Of a DNA stretch of 64,000 bases, positions 53,415-62,684 are shown in pieces. The notes beneath the pieces are model-generated. The model worked only from the letters and a program-made list of their open reading frames with translations. It made no database searches and was not told the DNA's origin. This DNA comes from Saprospiraceae bacterium. GTDB taxonomy: Bacteria; Bacteroidota; Bacteroidia; Chitinophagales; Saprospiraceae. Position 1 is the first letter of the stretch, and every line of letters begins with the position of its first letter. Both the position numbers and the translations under genes were made by a program. The DNA lies in assembly GCA_020627535.1 (NCBI GenBank), contig JAHDGU010000003.1, positions 124,001 through 188,000 on the forward strand, given 5' to 3'.

Positions 53415-53642
53415 ATGAAATTGAGCATGCTCAAGACAGGAGACGAAGCCCTGATTCTCTCTGTGGATCATCCAGATGATATCAGGGATCAGATGATGGC
53501 TAATGGCATATGTACAGGAGCTAGATTGCGTGTCGAGGAGGTCAGCAAGCTACACAAGATGATGTATCTAAATCTAGAGGGTCGCCTGATGGCCATCAGA
53601 CTATCCCGCACTACCGATATCCAAGTCAACAAGCTCGGATGA
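53415..53642 (+). CDS. feoA: FeoA, ferrous iron transport accessory protein
   Basis: 75 aa, SH3-like barrel: LSMLKTGDEALILSVDHPDD, QMMANGICTGARLRVEEV and LMAIRLSRTTDIQV. FeoA supports the FeoB ferrous iron transporter on its cytoplasmic side. The stop overlaps the feoB start by 4 nt. Confidence 0.9.
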   Translation: MKLSMLKTGDEALILSVDHPDDIRDQMMANGICTGARLRVEEVSKLHKMMYLNLEGRLMAIRLSRTTDIQVNKLG

Positions 53643-55603
53643 TGCAGCAAGTACTATGCGTAGGCAATCCCAATGTCGGTAAGTCCAGCCTCTTCAATCA
53701 ATTGACGGGTCTCCATCAGAAAGTCGCCAACTATGCCGGTGCCACTATCCAAGAAGCTAGCGGACTATATGACGGGCGAGAAGTCATTGACCTTCCTGGG
53801 CTAAGATCCCTATGGTCAAATTCGCCAGACGAACAAGTCAGCATACGTTCTCTTCAGCAAGCGATCCAAGCAGGTGATCCACTCATATTTGTGGCCAACG
53901 GGCTTCAGCTTGAAGATTCCATGATCCTATTTTCACAGCTAGCTGATCTTAGGGCTAAGATGTGTCTTGTCATAAACTTCAAGGATGAACTCAACAAGAG
54001 CAAGATTTCCATCAATGCCAAGGAGCTACAGCAAAGACTTAACTGCCCAGTCATATTGATGAATGCTCGCACAGGTGATAATCTTAATCGCCTGCACAGG
54101 GTCATTACAGAAGATCGATTCGAAGTGCCAACAAGCTTTTGTCGCAGTATGCATGATGTACTAGTCCATGACCGGCTTGTGAATCATCTGGACACAGCGT
54201 TTTATGCAGAGCGAGGAGGGCAAGGTAGATTTGAAAAGAGCAAAGACCATGTCCGACGGAAGATGCTCATTCAAAGTGTACTTGACAATGTGCTCAAAGT
54301 ACCTGCCACAGCATCTCCTCTGGTCAGTAATACCACCCGCTTTGACAAGATAGCACTCCATCCCATTTGGGGTACCATGATATTTCTCCTGACCATGGTG
54401 CTACTATTCCAGAGCATCTTCTCGCTAGCCTCCTACCCGATGGACTGGATTGACGGTTTATTTTCCCATCTAGCGAGTTTGGCCTCCGAGTTCACGTCAT
54501 GGCCCGTCATCAATAGTCTGCTGGCTGATGGTATTATCGCCGGCATCGGCGGTGTGGTCATCTTCATACCTCAGATAGCCATTCTCTTTCTCCTGCTTGG
54601 CCTACTTGAGAGCTCAGGCTACATGGGACGGATCAGCTTCTTATCTGATAGACTCCTCAGGAAATTTGGTCTCAGTGGTAGCAGCGTCGTACCGCTTCTA
54701 TCCGGCATGGCCTGCAGCATCCCTGCGATCATGAGTGCTCGCTCCATTCGCAATCCCAAAGAAAGACTAGCTGCAATCATGGCCACCCCGCTGATGACTT
54801 GTAGCGCAAGACTACCTGTCTATGTCATCTTGATTGCCCTAGTCGTACCACAAGGTCGCTGGTTGATCTTCGGCTATCAAGGTCTGGCATTACTCGGCAT
54901 GTATGCCCTAGGAGTGGCTGCAACACTCCTTTTTGCCTTAGCCTTCTCTCGCCAACAGTCTGGCTCGGACTCAGCCATATGGATCCTTGATCTTCCGCTA
55001 TACAGATACCCACACTGGAAGGCAGTGCTGCAATCCGTATATCGCAAGACGATATCCTTTGTCAAAGAGGCTGGTAAAATCATATTCATCATTTCTATAC
55101 TTCTTTGGTTCCTCTCTAGCTTCAGTCCTCGGAGTAGTACCTTTTTAGCCCAGGAGTATGAGACAAGATCAGCTACAGATGAGAACCTCAGCGAAGAGGC
55201 AGTCTTACTCGAGCATTCCTACGCCGGCTACATAGGCAAGGGTATAGAGCCCGTCATCAGACCACTTGGTTATGACTGGAAGATTGGAATTGCCTTGTTG
55301 AGCTCGTTCGCTGCTCGTGAAATCTTCGTAGGATCTCTTTCCACCATCTACTCTATCGGCAGCGAAGATGAAGGAAGCATTCTAGAGCGCTTGCGAAAAG
55401 AGCGAAGACCAGACGGTACACCAGTCTTTAGCCTTGCCACGGCATTGTCGCTGCTTATCTTTTATGCCTTTGCACTGCAGTGTATGAGCACTCTGGCCAT
55501 CACAAGACAGGAGACCAACAGCTGGAAATGGCCCATCTTACAATTTGGCATTATGCTCGGCATGGCATATGTAGGAGCACTGATAGTCTACCAGCTCTTT
55601 TAG
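53639..55603 (+). CDS. feoB: FeoB, ferrous iron transporter
   Basis: 654 aa. N-terminal G domain: G1 [17 protein letters not shown], switch region [13 protein letters not shown]3 DLPG, G4 NFKD. Two Gate-type membrane blocks follow from about 240, including [20 protein letters not shown] and [18 protein letters not shown], with about 8-9 helices. The length is at the short end for FeoB because the region after the G domain and the tail are small. It imports Fe2+. Its stop shares TTAG with the convergent CoA-transferase gene. Confidence 0.92.
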   Translation: MMQQVLCVGNPNVGKSSLFNQLTGLHQKVANYAGATIQEASGLYDGREVIDLPGLRSLWSNSPDEQVSIRSLQQAIQAGDPLIFVANGLQLEDSMILFSQLADLRAKMCLVINFKDELNKSKISINAKELQQRLNCPVILMNARTGDNLNRLHRVITEDRFEVPTSFCRSMHDVLVHDRLVNHLDTAFYAERGGQGRFEKSKDHVRRKMLIQSVLDNVLKVPATASPLVSNTTRFDKIALHPIWGTMIFLLTMVLLFQSIFSLASYPMDWIDGLFSHLASLASEFTSWPVINSLLADGIIAGIGGVVIFIPQIAILFLLLGLLESSGYMGRISFLSDRLLRKFGLSGSSVVPLLSGMACSIPAIMSARSIRNPKERLAAIMATPLMTCSARLPVYVILIALVVPQGRWLIFGYQGLALLGMYALGVAATLLFALAFSRQQSGSDSAIWILDLPLYRYPHWKAVLQSVYRKTISFVKEAGKIIFIISILLWFLSSFSPRSSTFLAQEYETRSATDENLSEEAVLLEHSYAGYIGKGIEPVIRPLGYDWKIGIALLSSFAAREIFVGSLSTIYSIGSEDEGSILERLRKERRPDGTPVFSLATALSLLIFYAFALQCMSTLAITRQETNSWKWPILQFGIMLGMAYVGALIVYQLF

Positions 55604-56253
55604 ATCGACATCTCAGGCACCTGCTCAGGGCATATGAGTCGGCCAGCTGTAGCCGCCTTGATATCATCCACGGAGACTCCCGGGGCTCTTTCGAGCAAAT
55701 GGAATGCGCCATCTCTGACATCTAGCACTGCTAGATTTGTTACGATTTTTTTGACACAGCGGACACCTGTCAACGGAAGGGAGCAGTTACTGACGAGCTT
55801 AGATACACCTCGCTTATTCGTATGCATCATTGCTACGATGATATTATCTGCGCTAGCGACGAGATCCATCGCACCACCCATCCCCTTCACCATACGACCA
55901 GGGATCTTCCAATTGGCAATATCACCTTGATCAGAGACCTCCATGGCTCCTAGCACCGTGAGCTGTATATGTTTCCCTCGTATCATCGCGAAGCTCGTAG
56001 CGGAGTCAAATATTGCAGCTCCTGGTAGTGCCGTGATGGTTTGCTTGCCAGCATTGATCAAGTCTGCATCGACTTCCTCTTCAGTGGGAAACGGCCCCAT
56101 CCCGAGTATCCCGTTTTCGGACTGGAAAGTAACGGAAATATCATCTGGGATGTGATTCGCTACTAGGGTGGGAATTCCAATACCAAGATTGACGTACCAT
56201 CCATCTCGGAGTTCTTGAGCGATACGTCTTGCTATTCCATTCTTGTCCAGCAT
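55600..56253 (-). CDS. scoB: 3-Oxoacid CoA-transferase subunit B (no adjacent A subunit)
   Basis: 217 aa from ATG 56253 ([15 protein letters not shown]). The catalytic Glu is in [12 protein letters not shown]. Other family motifs are [11 protein letters not shown]-like [25 protein letters not shown] and the [21 protein letters not shown] stretch. The enzyme moves CoA between succinyl-CoA and acetoacetate or other 3-oxoacids as an A-B heterodimer. In most genomes subunit A lies next to B, but here the neighbour upstream is a divergent adhesin gene and no A subunit is in the window. Confidence 0.88.
   Translation of the reverse strand: MLDKNGIARRIAQELRDGWYVNLGIGIPTLVANHIPDDISVTFQSENGILGMGPFPTEEEVDADLINAGKQTITALPGAAIFDSATSFAMIRGKHIQLTVLGAMEVSDQGDIANWKIPGRMVKGMGGAMDLVASADNIIVAMMHTNKRGVSKLVSNCSLPLTGVRCVKKIVTNLAVLDVRDGAFHLLERAPGVSVDDIKAATAGRLICPEQVPEMSI
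55685..55701 (-). repeat. Hairpin motif copy 15 (arms GCTC/GAGC)
   Basis: CATTT, arm GCTC, loop GAAA, arm GAGC, fully paired. In the sense direction in the CoA-transferase gene (H-L-L-E-R-A). Confidence 0.88.
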
Positions 56254-56367
56254 GTTAGCATTTTTTTCGATTGATTTGACCAAAGTAAGCTCTTAGGACA
56301 TTCTGCGACAAGCCATTGCCGATATTTTTCCTACATTCAATGTACTGTTTAGCAAAGACCCTTGGAC

Positions 56368-59300
56368 ATGAAAACAGCAACCGGACTGATCTTGGCACTA
56401 TTTCTCGTCGTCGAGCTGAGTGCCTCCTATGATAGATATACTACCATGGACAGCCTTGACCTCACCATGCTGTCACTTGACGAGCCCGTTTCAGGCCCAG
56501 GACTGGGCTCAGAAGAAATCCTCTTTGTCACAATGCAAAATCTCAGCAATATCACCGTCAGTGACTTTGCTCTAGGCTATCAGGTCAATGATGGGATTCA
56601 GTATCTCGAAGTGGTGAACTCCGATCTAGAACCCGGAGAGACCTTCAGCTACTCGTTTACTGAACCAGTCGACATGAGCGAGATTGGGGATTATGAAATC
56701 AAAATTTTCACTTCCATACTGGATGATGTTGACAATAGCAATGACACATTATGTGTCACGGTGACTCACTTCATCGGGACAGATGCTGCTATGCTCAATG
56801 CCTCTGGTCCGACTGGAAGGCTCTGTGAAGAAGAAGCAACCGTGACTGCAGACTTGGTAAATCGCGGAGACTTCACGCTCACATCCGCGATCATCGATGT
56901 GACTGTCAATGGAAGCGTATTCGAAACGATCAACTGGAGCGGATCGCTTTCCACCGACGAGAGTGAGGAAATAGAGGCATTCGTCACTGGACTAGTTGAA
57001 GGTGTAAATACTGTAGAAATCACCGTGTCAATGCCCAATGGTATTGCGGACGAAAACATGAGCAATGACAGTGATGAAGTAGAGATTGAAATCTTGACAG
57101 ATCGTGTGTTTGTCGATCTCAATATCACTTTAGATGAAAACCCGGATGAATTGACCTGGGTGGTCCGGGAAGGAGGCCTCACAATCCATGAGGGTGGTCC
57201 GTATCCGGGTCAAGCCAACCAGGTCGTGGTGGAAGAGCTGTGCTTGCAAGAAGGAGAATGCTACACCCTCATCGTAGGGGATACAGGAGGTGATGGCATA
57301 TGCTGTGACAATGGAGAAGGCATGATAACCATCACGGACGAGATTGGGAACTTACTCTTCGCTTCTGATGGTCAATACGGCGCATCACTCACTGGAGACT
57401 TTTGTGAAGAGTTTATGTGCACCCTAAGTGCCACGTGGGAATCCACCAAGGAGACTTCAGATGGTGCCATGAATGGCACCATTACAATTTTTGCTGAAGA
57501 TCCTATCGGCTCTTTAGAGTACAGCATTGATGACGGTGATTCATTTCAAGACTCTGAGTTTTTTGATGGGTTGTCTGCGGGGGACTATGATGTCGTTGTC
57601 AGGGATCAAGCTGGATGTGAGGTAGAGTTCATCGCCACTGTCGACTCCTGTAGTCTCGACTTTACTTATGAAGTGGTCTGGGCTAGCAGCAGTACGAGCA
57701 GTGATGGAGAAATCATCATCACTGCATTTGGTGGCAATATGCCCTACGAGTACTCAATCAATGGAGGAAATACTTTCCGTCCTTTCAGTCATTTTTTCAA
57801 TGTCAGCGGTGGAACCTATTCAGTCGTCGTCAGAGATGCAGATGGCTGTGAAGCAATCCAAGAAGTTGTCGTCCCATCATGTGGTATACAGATGACAGTA
57901 GATGTGACCAATGTGTCCGAAGTCGGAGCTATGGACGGTATCATAGAGATCAGTTTGAATGAAAATGAGGATCCTACAGAATACTCGATAGACGGTGGTC
58001 TCAATTGGCAGAGCAGTCCACTTTTCGAAAATCTTAGTGTAGGCGAATATGAGGTCCGTGTGCGTGACGTCAATGACTGTGAAGCTGAGCAAACTGTAGA
58101 GATTACGGCCTGTGAACTAGATTTTGAAATTAGCTTTTCTCCAGTCACAGAGTTTGGTGAGTCTGACGGAGAGATTGTATTTCATGCCACAGGAGGACTG
58201 CCTCCCTATGAGTACAGCATAGACGGAGGAGCTAGTTTTCAAAGTGACAGCGTCTTCAGCAATCTCCCAGAGGGTTCATATGCGCTCGTCGTCCGTGACT
58301 CTGACGACTGTAGCAAGAGCATCGGTTTTTTTCTATTTGTCTGTGACCTATCGATTGATGATATCATTCTCACAGAGACATCGACAAATAATAGTAGCGA
58401 TGGCACTGCCACGATCATTGTATCTGGAGGAGGACCGCCATTCGAATATAGCATTGACGGTGGTGCAAACTTTCAAGAAAGCAACTTTTTTGACAGCCTC
58501 GGCACTGGCTTCTATGTTTTGATTGTCATAGATCAATTTGGCTGTGAACAAACAGAAACATTCAATATAGATGACTGCATCCTTGACTTTGAGTCTCAAA
58601 GCAGAAGAGCAAGTTCGGAAGATGAAGCTGATGGCAGCATTGAGATTTTTGCCGGAAACGGCGTGGAGCCCTATGAGTACTCCATAGATAGTGGCATGAC
58701 TTTCCAGTCATCCAGTCTCTTTGAGGATCTCTTACCGGGAGATTATGAAGTCATCGTGCGAGATGCGTCGGGCTGCGAAAGATTTGCTATTGTGACGGTC
58801 GACTTCTGTGATGTCATGCTCGACTTTGAGCTAGGCGAGACAAGTGGACCGGGAGCCTCTGATGGCTCCATCAACATCATTGCAAGCAATGGAATAGCCC
58901 CCTATAGCTACAGTATCGATGGAGGAGCCAATTTTCAGTCTGATCCTCTCTTTGAAAATCTTGACAGCGGCCCCTACTTCATCATTGTTTGGGACAGAGA
59001 CAGCTGTCGAGCTAGTGCCAATGTAACGGTGCCTGAGTGCAACTTTGATGTATCCGTGGATTCTAGTCCAGAATCTGATGAGGGCGAAATGGATGGGACA
59101 CTTACATTCACTGCCACAGGTGGTGTGGAGCCATATCTGTACACAATCGACTTTGCGGCCAATTTCCAATCTGATCCAAACTTTGATAGTCTGTCTAGTG
59201 CAATTTATACTTGGTTTGTAGAAGATGCCGCAGGCTGTCTCGTGTCAGGAACTGCAGAGGTGAATCTTTGTGAACTGAGTTTCGGCGTATCCACAGAGCG

Positions 59301-60234
59301 CAGCTCAGGAGAGGGCGAATCAGACGGTAGCATGAGCATACAGCCTATGGATGGCATGGCTCCATACCAATATAGCGTAGACAGCGGTATGACCTTTCAA
59401 GAGGACTCCATCTTTAGCAATCTTCAAGGAGGAGCCTATACCGTAGTGGTACTTGATGCCCAGGGATGTAGAGCGAGTGCCACTGTGGTCATTGAAGAAT
59501 GTGACCTTGACTTTGATCTGACTTTTACCTTAGCGACCAATCTGGCCACGCCCGACGGCGGTATCAGTGTCCATGCGACAGGTGGTATACCACCCTACAC
59601 CTATAGTCTTGGTGGCGAGGTATTTCAGGATGACTCACTCTTTATGAATCTCTTGCCCAGAAACTACTTCGTCGTGGTGCGAGATGCCAGTGGATGTCAA
59701 GTCACACGGCGTGTACTTCTCGGTCATTGCTACTTTGAGTTTATCACCAACACAACCCCTGCGAGTCGCAGTGGAGCAAGTGATGGAAGCATCACGGTGG
59801 AAGTCGACTTTGGTGGTAGACCACCTTTTGAGTATAGTATTGATAGTGGGACGACTTTCCAAGACAGTGGCAGATTTGAAAATCTCTCTATAGGTCTGTA
59901 CGACATCATGGTGAGAGATAGTGCCGGATGTATTCAGGTGAGCGAGGAACAAGTGGAGGTTCCTCTGAGCAGCTTTGATCTTAGGGCGGAACATTTGGCC
60001 GTAAGGCCCAATCCTACTCAGGATATGATCAATGTGAAACTACCCGCACTAGTTAGCTCCAATAAGTACATCATCGAGCTCATCAACATCGATGGACGTA
60101 TACTACGACTGCAAGAGACAGCAAGACAGAACGACTTACTAACCATCGATCTCAGTGAGCAAGATGCAGGAGTCTATCAACTCCTCATAAGTACCCAAAA
60201 GCAAAGGTGGATGACACGGGTCATCAAATTTTAG
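56368..60234 (+). CDS. Large SprB-repeat T9SS surface protein
   Basis: 1288 aa from ATG 56368 (signal peptide MKTATGLILALFLVVELSAS). Two CARDB-like beta-domains occupy about 30-240 (VTMQNLSNITVSDFALGYQV; VTADLVNRGDFTLTSAIIDV). A short Cys-rich segment (GDTGGDGICCDNGEG) precedes eleven SprB-type repeats of about 77 residues, each with PxEYSIDGGxxFQ, FxxL, a V-x-D-xx-GC motif and a closing Cys. The type A sorting domain begins at VRPNPTQDMINVKL. SprB itself is a mobile gliding adhesin in Flavobacterium; proteins with fewer repeats are common surface proteins. It ends with its stop shared (TTAG) with corA. Confidence 0.9.
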   Translation: MKTATGLILALFLVVELSASYDRYTTMDSLDLTMLSLDEPVSGPGLGSEEILFVTMQNLSNITVSDFALGYQVNDGIQYLEVVNSDLEPGETFSYSFTEPVDMSEIGDYEIKIFTSILDDVDNSNDTLCVTVTHFIGTDAAMLNASGPTGRLCEEEATVTADLVNRGDFTLTSAIIDVTVNGSVFETINWSGSLSTDESEEIEAFVTGLVEGVNTVEITVSMPNGIADENMSNDSDEVEIEILTDRVFVDLNITLDENPDELTWVVREGGLTIHEGGPYPGQANQVVVEELCLQEGECYTLIVGDTGGDGICCDNGEGMITITDEIGNLLFASDGQYGASLTGDFCEEFMCTLSATWESTKETSDGAMNGTITIFAEDPIGSLEYSIDDGDSFQDSEFFDGLSAGDYDVVVRDQAGCEVEFIATVDSCSLDFTYEVVWASSSTSSDGEIIITAFGGNMPYEYSINGGNTFRPFSHFFNVSGGTYSVVVRDADGCEAIQEVVVPSCGIQMTVDVTNVSEVGAMDGIIEISLNENEDPTEYSIDGGLNWQSSPLFENLSVGEYEVRVRDVNDCEAEQTVEITACELDFEISFSPVTEFGESDGEIVFHATGGLPPYEYSIDGGASFQSDSVFSNLPEGSYALVVRDSDDCSKSIGFFLFVCDLSIDDIILTETSTNNSSDGTATIIVSGGGPPFEYSIDGGANFQESNFFDSLGTGFYVLIVIDQFGCEQTETFNIDDCILDFESQSRRASSEDEADGSIEIFAGNGVEPYEYSIDSGMTFQSSSLFEDLLPGDYEVIVRDASGCERFAIVTVDFCDVMLDFELGETSGPGASDGSINIIASNGIAPYSYSIDGGANFQSDPLFENLDSGPYFIIVWDRDSCRASANVTVPECNFDVSVDSSPESDEGEMDGTLTFTATGGVEPYLYTIDFAANFQSDPNFDSLSSAIYTWFVEDAAGCLVSGTAEVNLCELSFGVSTERSSGEGESDGSMSIQPMDGMAPYQYSVDSGMTFQEDSIFSNLQGGAYTVVVLDAQGCRASATVVIEECDLDFDLTFTLATNLATPDGGISVHATGGIPPYTYSLGGEVFQDDSLFMNLLPRNYFVVVRDASGCQVTRRVLLGHCYFEFITNTTPASRSGASDGSITVEVDFGGRPPFEYSIDSGTTFQDSGRFENLSIGLYDIMVRDSAGCIQVSEEQVEVPLSSFDLRAEHLAVRPNPTQDMINVKLPALVSSNKYIIELINIDGRILRLQETARQNDLLTIDLSEQDAGVYQLLISTQKQRWMTRVIKF
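57421..59965 (+). repeat. Eleven in-gene SprB-type repeats of about 231 bp
   Basis: Period about 77 residues, at protein level conserved at PxxYSIDGGxxFQ and VVRDxxGC. The DNA copies have diverged well, so the array is old and not a recent slippage product. Confidence 0.88.
59992..60008 (+). repeat. Hairpin motif copy 16 (arms GGCC/GGCC, loop GTAA)
   Basis: CATTT, arm GGCC, loop GTAA, arm GGCC, fully paired. In the sense direction at the start of the sorting domain of the SprB-repeat gene (H-L-A-V-R-P). Confidence 0.85.
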
Positions 60235-61178
60235 AACATCTTTTGACGGCGAAAGAACCAGACAACCATCAGGCTCACAAGGACTGACACGCCTATGAGA
60301 CCGAAGAAGCTGTAGCGCCCTTCATCAAAAGGAAGTCTCACATTCATACCGTAGAAGCTGGCGACAAGTGTCGGCACCATCAGTACGATGGTGATAAGGG
60401 TGAGACGTTGCATGACACGATTGAGATTATTGCTGACCAACGAGGCGAATGCTTCCATCGTACCTCCGAGGATATTGGTGTAAACATTGGCCATCTCAAG
60501 TGCCTGTGAATTGTCAATGATAATGTCTTCAAATAAGTCAACGAGATACTCGTTCTGCCTGATCTTGAGAAAATCTACACGCTTCATTTTCATCTTGAGC
60601 AGCTCATTGCTACTCAGTGAATTCACAAAATAGACAAGGCTCTTCTCGATCCTCAGGAGTTGCTTGAGCTCATGGTTCCTATTGGAATCATAGAGCTCTT
60701 GTTCGATCATATTACGCTTTAGGTTAAGCTTTTTGAGACATAACAGAAATCTCAGAACAGTCTGTTGAAAAAGCTGAAGTACGAATTGCGAGTGATTGCT
60801 TGGATCAAAGTTCTTCACCTTTTGGTCCAAGAAGAGCTTCATGACTGGATTGTCCGGTGTGGAGACTGTAATGACATGTTCATCAGTCAGTATGATCCCT
60901 ACAGGCACTGTGACGTAGATAGCCTCATTTTCATTGTCTCTCTCATTGATCGTGGGAGTATTGATCAAGATGAGTCTTGCTCCATCTTCCTCTTCATATC
61001 GTGATCTTTCGTCGATATCAAGGGAATCTGTAATAAAGTCTAGTGGAACCTCAAGATCAGTGCTGAGCTGCAGCAGCTCATCATTGTTAAAAGGAGGTGT
61101 AATATGAATCCAGGACTGACTGCGCGGCATGTCTAGCTCTTCTAAGCCCTGGGCTGTGCTTATGTAGTGCTTGATCAT
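60231..61178 (-). CDS. corA: CorA-family magnesium/cobalt transporter
   Basis: 315 aa. Large cytoplasmic domain (SWIHITPPFNNDELLQLSTD, DFITDSLDIDERSRYEEEDG), stalk helix, then two C-terminal membrane helices separated by the signature YGMNVRLPF. The second helix ends ...VWFFRRQKMF. CorA forms a pentameric Mg2+ channel. The protein is typical in size. Its stop shares TTAG with the adhesin gene. Confidence 0.93.
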   Translation of the reverse strand: MIKHYISTAQGLEELDMPRSQSWIHITPPFNNDELLQLSTDLEVPLDFITDSLDIDERSRYEEEDGARLILINTPTINERDNENEAIYVTVPVGIILTDEHVITVSTPDNPVMKLFLDQKVKNFDPSNHSQFVLQLFQQTVLRFLLCLKKLNLKRNMIEQELYDSNRNHELKQLLRIEKSLVYFVNSLSSNELLKMKMKRVDFLKIRQNEYLVDLFEDIIIDNSQALEMANVYTNILGGTMEAFASLVSNNLNRVMQRLTLITIVLMVPTLVASFYGMNVRLPFDEGRYSFFGLIGVSVLVSLMVVWFFRRQKMF

Positions 61179-61281
61179 GCGAGTAAGGATCCATTTTTTT
61201 ATATGCTTAATGGGTGCTTGGATGCATCAAAGCGCTCCAAAGCTATGAGTGATAGTACAAATACCACTCCAAGTTTCTGAT

Positions 61282-62613
61282 CTAGCGATCAAAACTGAGC
61301 CTCTGACCAGCAGCTACAGGTAGGATAAATCCATTATTATAGACAATCTGACCATTGACAATTGTGTATCTCACGGAACCATGAAACTGCTGTCCTTCCA
61401 AAGGTGACCAACCACAGTGGTATGCTAGATTGGCTTTGGATACGCTCTTGACCACATGCGGATCATACAAGACAAGATCAGCATACATACCCTCTTCGAT
61501 ATAGCCACGATCCTTGATCTTGAACATCTCTGCCGGTGCGTGACACATCTTATCGACTAGGGTCTCTAGGTCAAATACGCCTTGGGACACAAGGTCCATC
61601 ATGATATCAATGCTGTGCTGTACGAGTGGTAATCCACTCGGAGCATCCCAATAGTGCTGAGACTTCTCTCCTACAGTGTGAGGTGCATGGTCTGTGGCAA
61701 TGACATCAATCTTGTGGTCCAGGACAGCTTGCCGAATAGCAGCTCGATCATCACGAGATTTGATGGCAGGATTGCACTTGATCTTATTACCAAGTTTCTC
61801 ATAGTCTTCATCACAGAAGTACATATGATGTACGCATGCCTCGGAGGTAATCAATTTTTCCGACAGATCTCGACTTGCGTCAAATAGATCACACTCCTCA
61901 GCTGTGCTAATATGCAAGATATGAAGCCTTGCTCCGGTTTCTCGCGCAAGTTCTATGGCGAGACTCGAGCTCATGATGCAAGCTTCTCTGTCTCTGACCT
62001 CTGGATGCATTTGGGCCGTAGCCCTATCACCGTATCTCTCCTTGTACTCCGCAACCCGAGCCCTCACACTAGGCTCATGCTCACAGTGAGTCGCAATCAG
62101 CATGGGTGACTTGCTGAATATCTGTCTCAGGACCGTCTCATCATCCACAAGCATATCGCCAGTACTGCTTCCCATGAAGATCTTAAGCCCACAGACAGTC
62201 TTCGGGTCAGTGCGCAATACTTGCTCCAGATTGTCATTGCTTGCCCCCATGTAGAAGGAGTAGTTTGCTGGCACACTACCCTTTGCAATCTGATACTTAT
62301 CCTCCAGCAGCTCTGGAGTCAAAGACTGGGGCTTGGTATTGGGCATTTCCATAAAAGAGGTGACCCCTCCTGCGACAGCAGCCCGTGACTCACTCAGAAT
62401 ATTGGCTTTGTACGGAAAGCCTGGCTCTCTAAAATGTACTTGATCATCGATGACACCAGGCAAAAGGTAGTAGTCTTGGGCTTCGATGACATTGCACATC
62501 TCTGCCGAGATAGCGCTGTCAATGCGTGAGATGCGATCGTTTTCAATGAGTACATCCTTTTGAGTTCGTACACCTCGATTGATCAGGGTCGCATTCTTGA
62601 TCAGCAATTTCAT
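61282..62613 (-). CDS. pyrC: Dihydroorotase (type I-like)
   Basis: 443 aa, amidohydrolase TIM barrel. Key sites: VIDDQVHFREPGFPYKA (metal and substrate site), LKIFMGSSTGDM with the Lys usually carboxylated, IATHCEHEP, LHILHISTAEE, and VIATDHAPHT. It closes carbamoyl aspartate to dihydroorotate in pyrimidine synthesis. The first His of the H-x-H motif is Gln here, which I recall as usual for Bacteroidota dihydroorotases. It diverges from purK, with starts 71 nt apart. Confidence 0.9.
   Translation of the reverse strand: MKLLIKNATLINRGVRTQKDVLIENDRISRIDSAISAEMCNVIEAQDYYLLPGVIDDQVHFREPGFPYKANILSESRAAVAGGVTSFMEMPNTKPQSLTPELLEDKYQIAKGSVPANYSFYMGASNDNLEQVLRTDPKTVCGLKIFMGSSTGDMLVDDETVLRQIFSKSPMLIATHCEHEPSVRARVAEYKERYGDRATAQMHPEVRDREACIMSSSLAIELARETGARLHILHISTAEECDLFDASRDLSEKLITSEACVHHMYFCDEDYEKLGNKIKCNPAIKSRDDRAAIRQAVLDHKIDVIATDHAPHTVGEKSQHYWDAPSGLPLVQHSIDIMMDLVSQGVFDLETLVDKMCHAPAEMFKIKDRGYIEEGMYADLVLYDPHVVKSVSKANLAYHCGWSPLEGQQFHGSVRYTIVNGQIVYNNGFILPVAAGQRLSFDR
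62008..62024 (+). repeat. Variant of the hairpin motif (arms GGGC/GCCC, loop CGTA)
   Basis: CATTT, arm GGGC, loop CGTA, arm GCCC. The arms pair fully but the loop is not GNRA. It is antisense in pyrC. Counted as a variant only. Confidence 0.4.
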
Positions 62614-62656
62614 GACACAGTATTTTTGTTCCTCAATGATAGGCCATTTTCTGATT

Positions 62657-62673
62657 TCGCTTTCGCGAAAATG
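62657..62673 (-). repeat. Hairpin motif copy 17 (arms TCGC/GCGA)
   Basis: CATTT, arm TCGC, loop GAAA, arm GCGA, fully paired. It is in the 71-nt divergent promoter region of pyrC and purK. Confidence 0.88.
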
Positions 62674-62684
62674 ATAGATGGCTC

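Noticed and set aside
61282-62613. Gln instead of the first His in the dihydroorotase H-x-H motif, as a possible inactive enzyme
   Set aside because: The same IDDQVHFREPG sequence is, as I recall, standard in Bacteroidota dihydroorotases, and the other metal ligands are intact.
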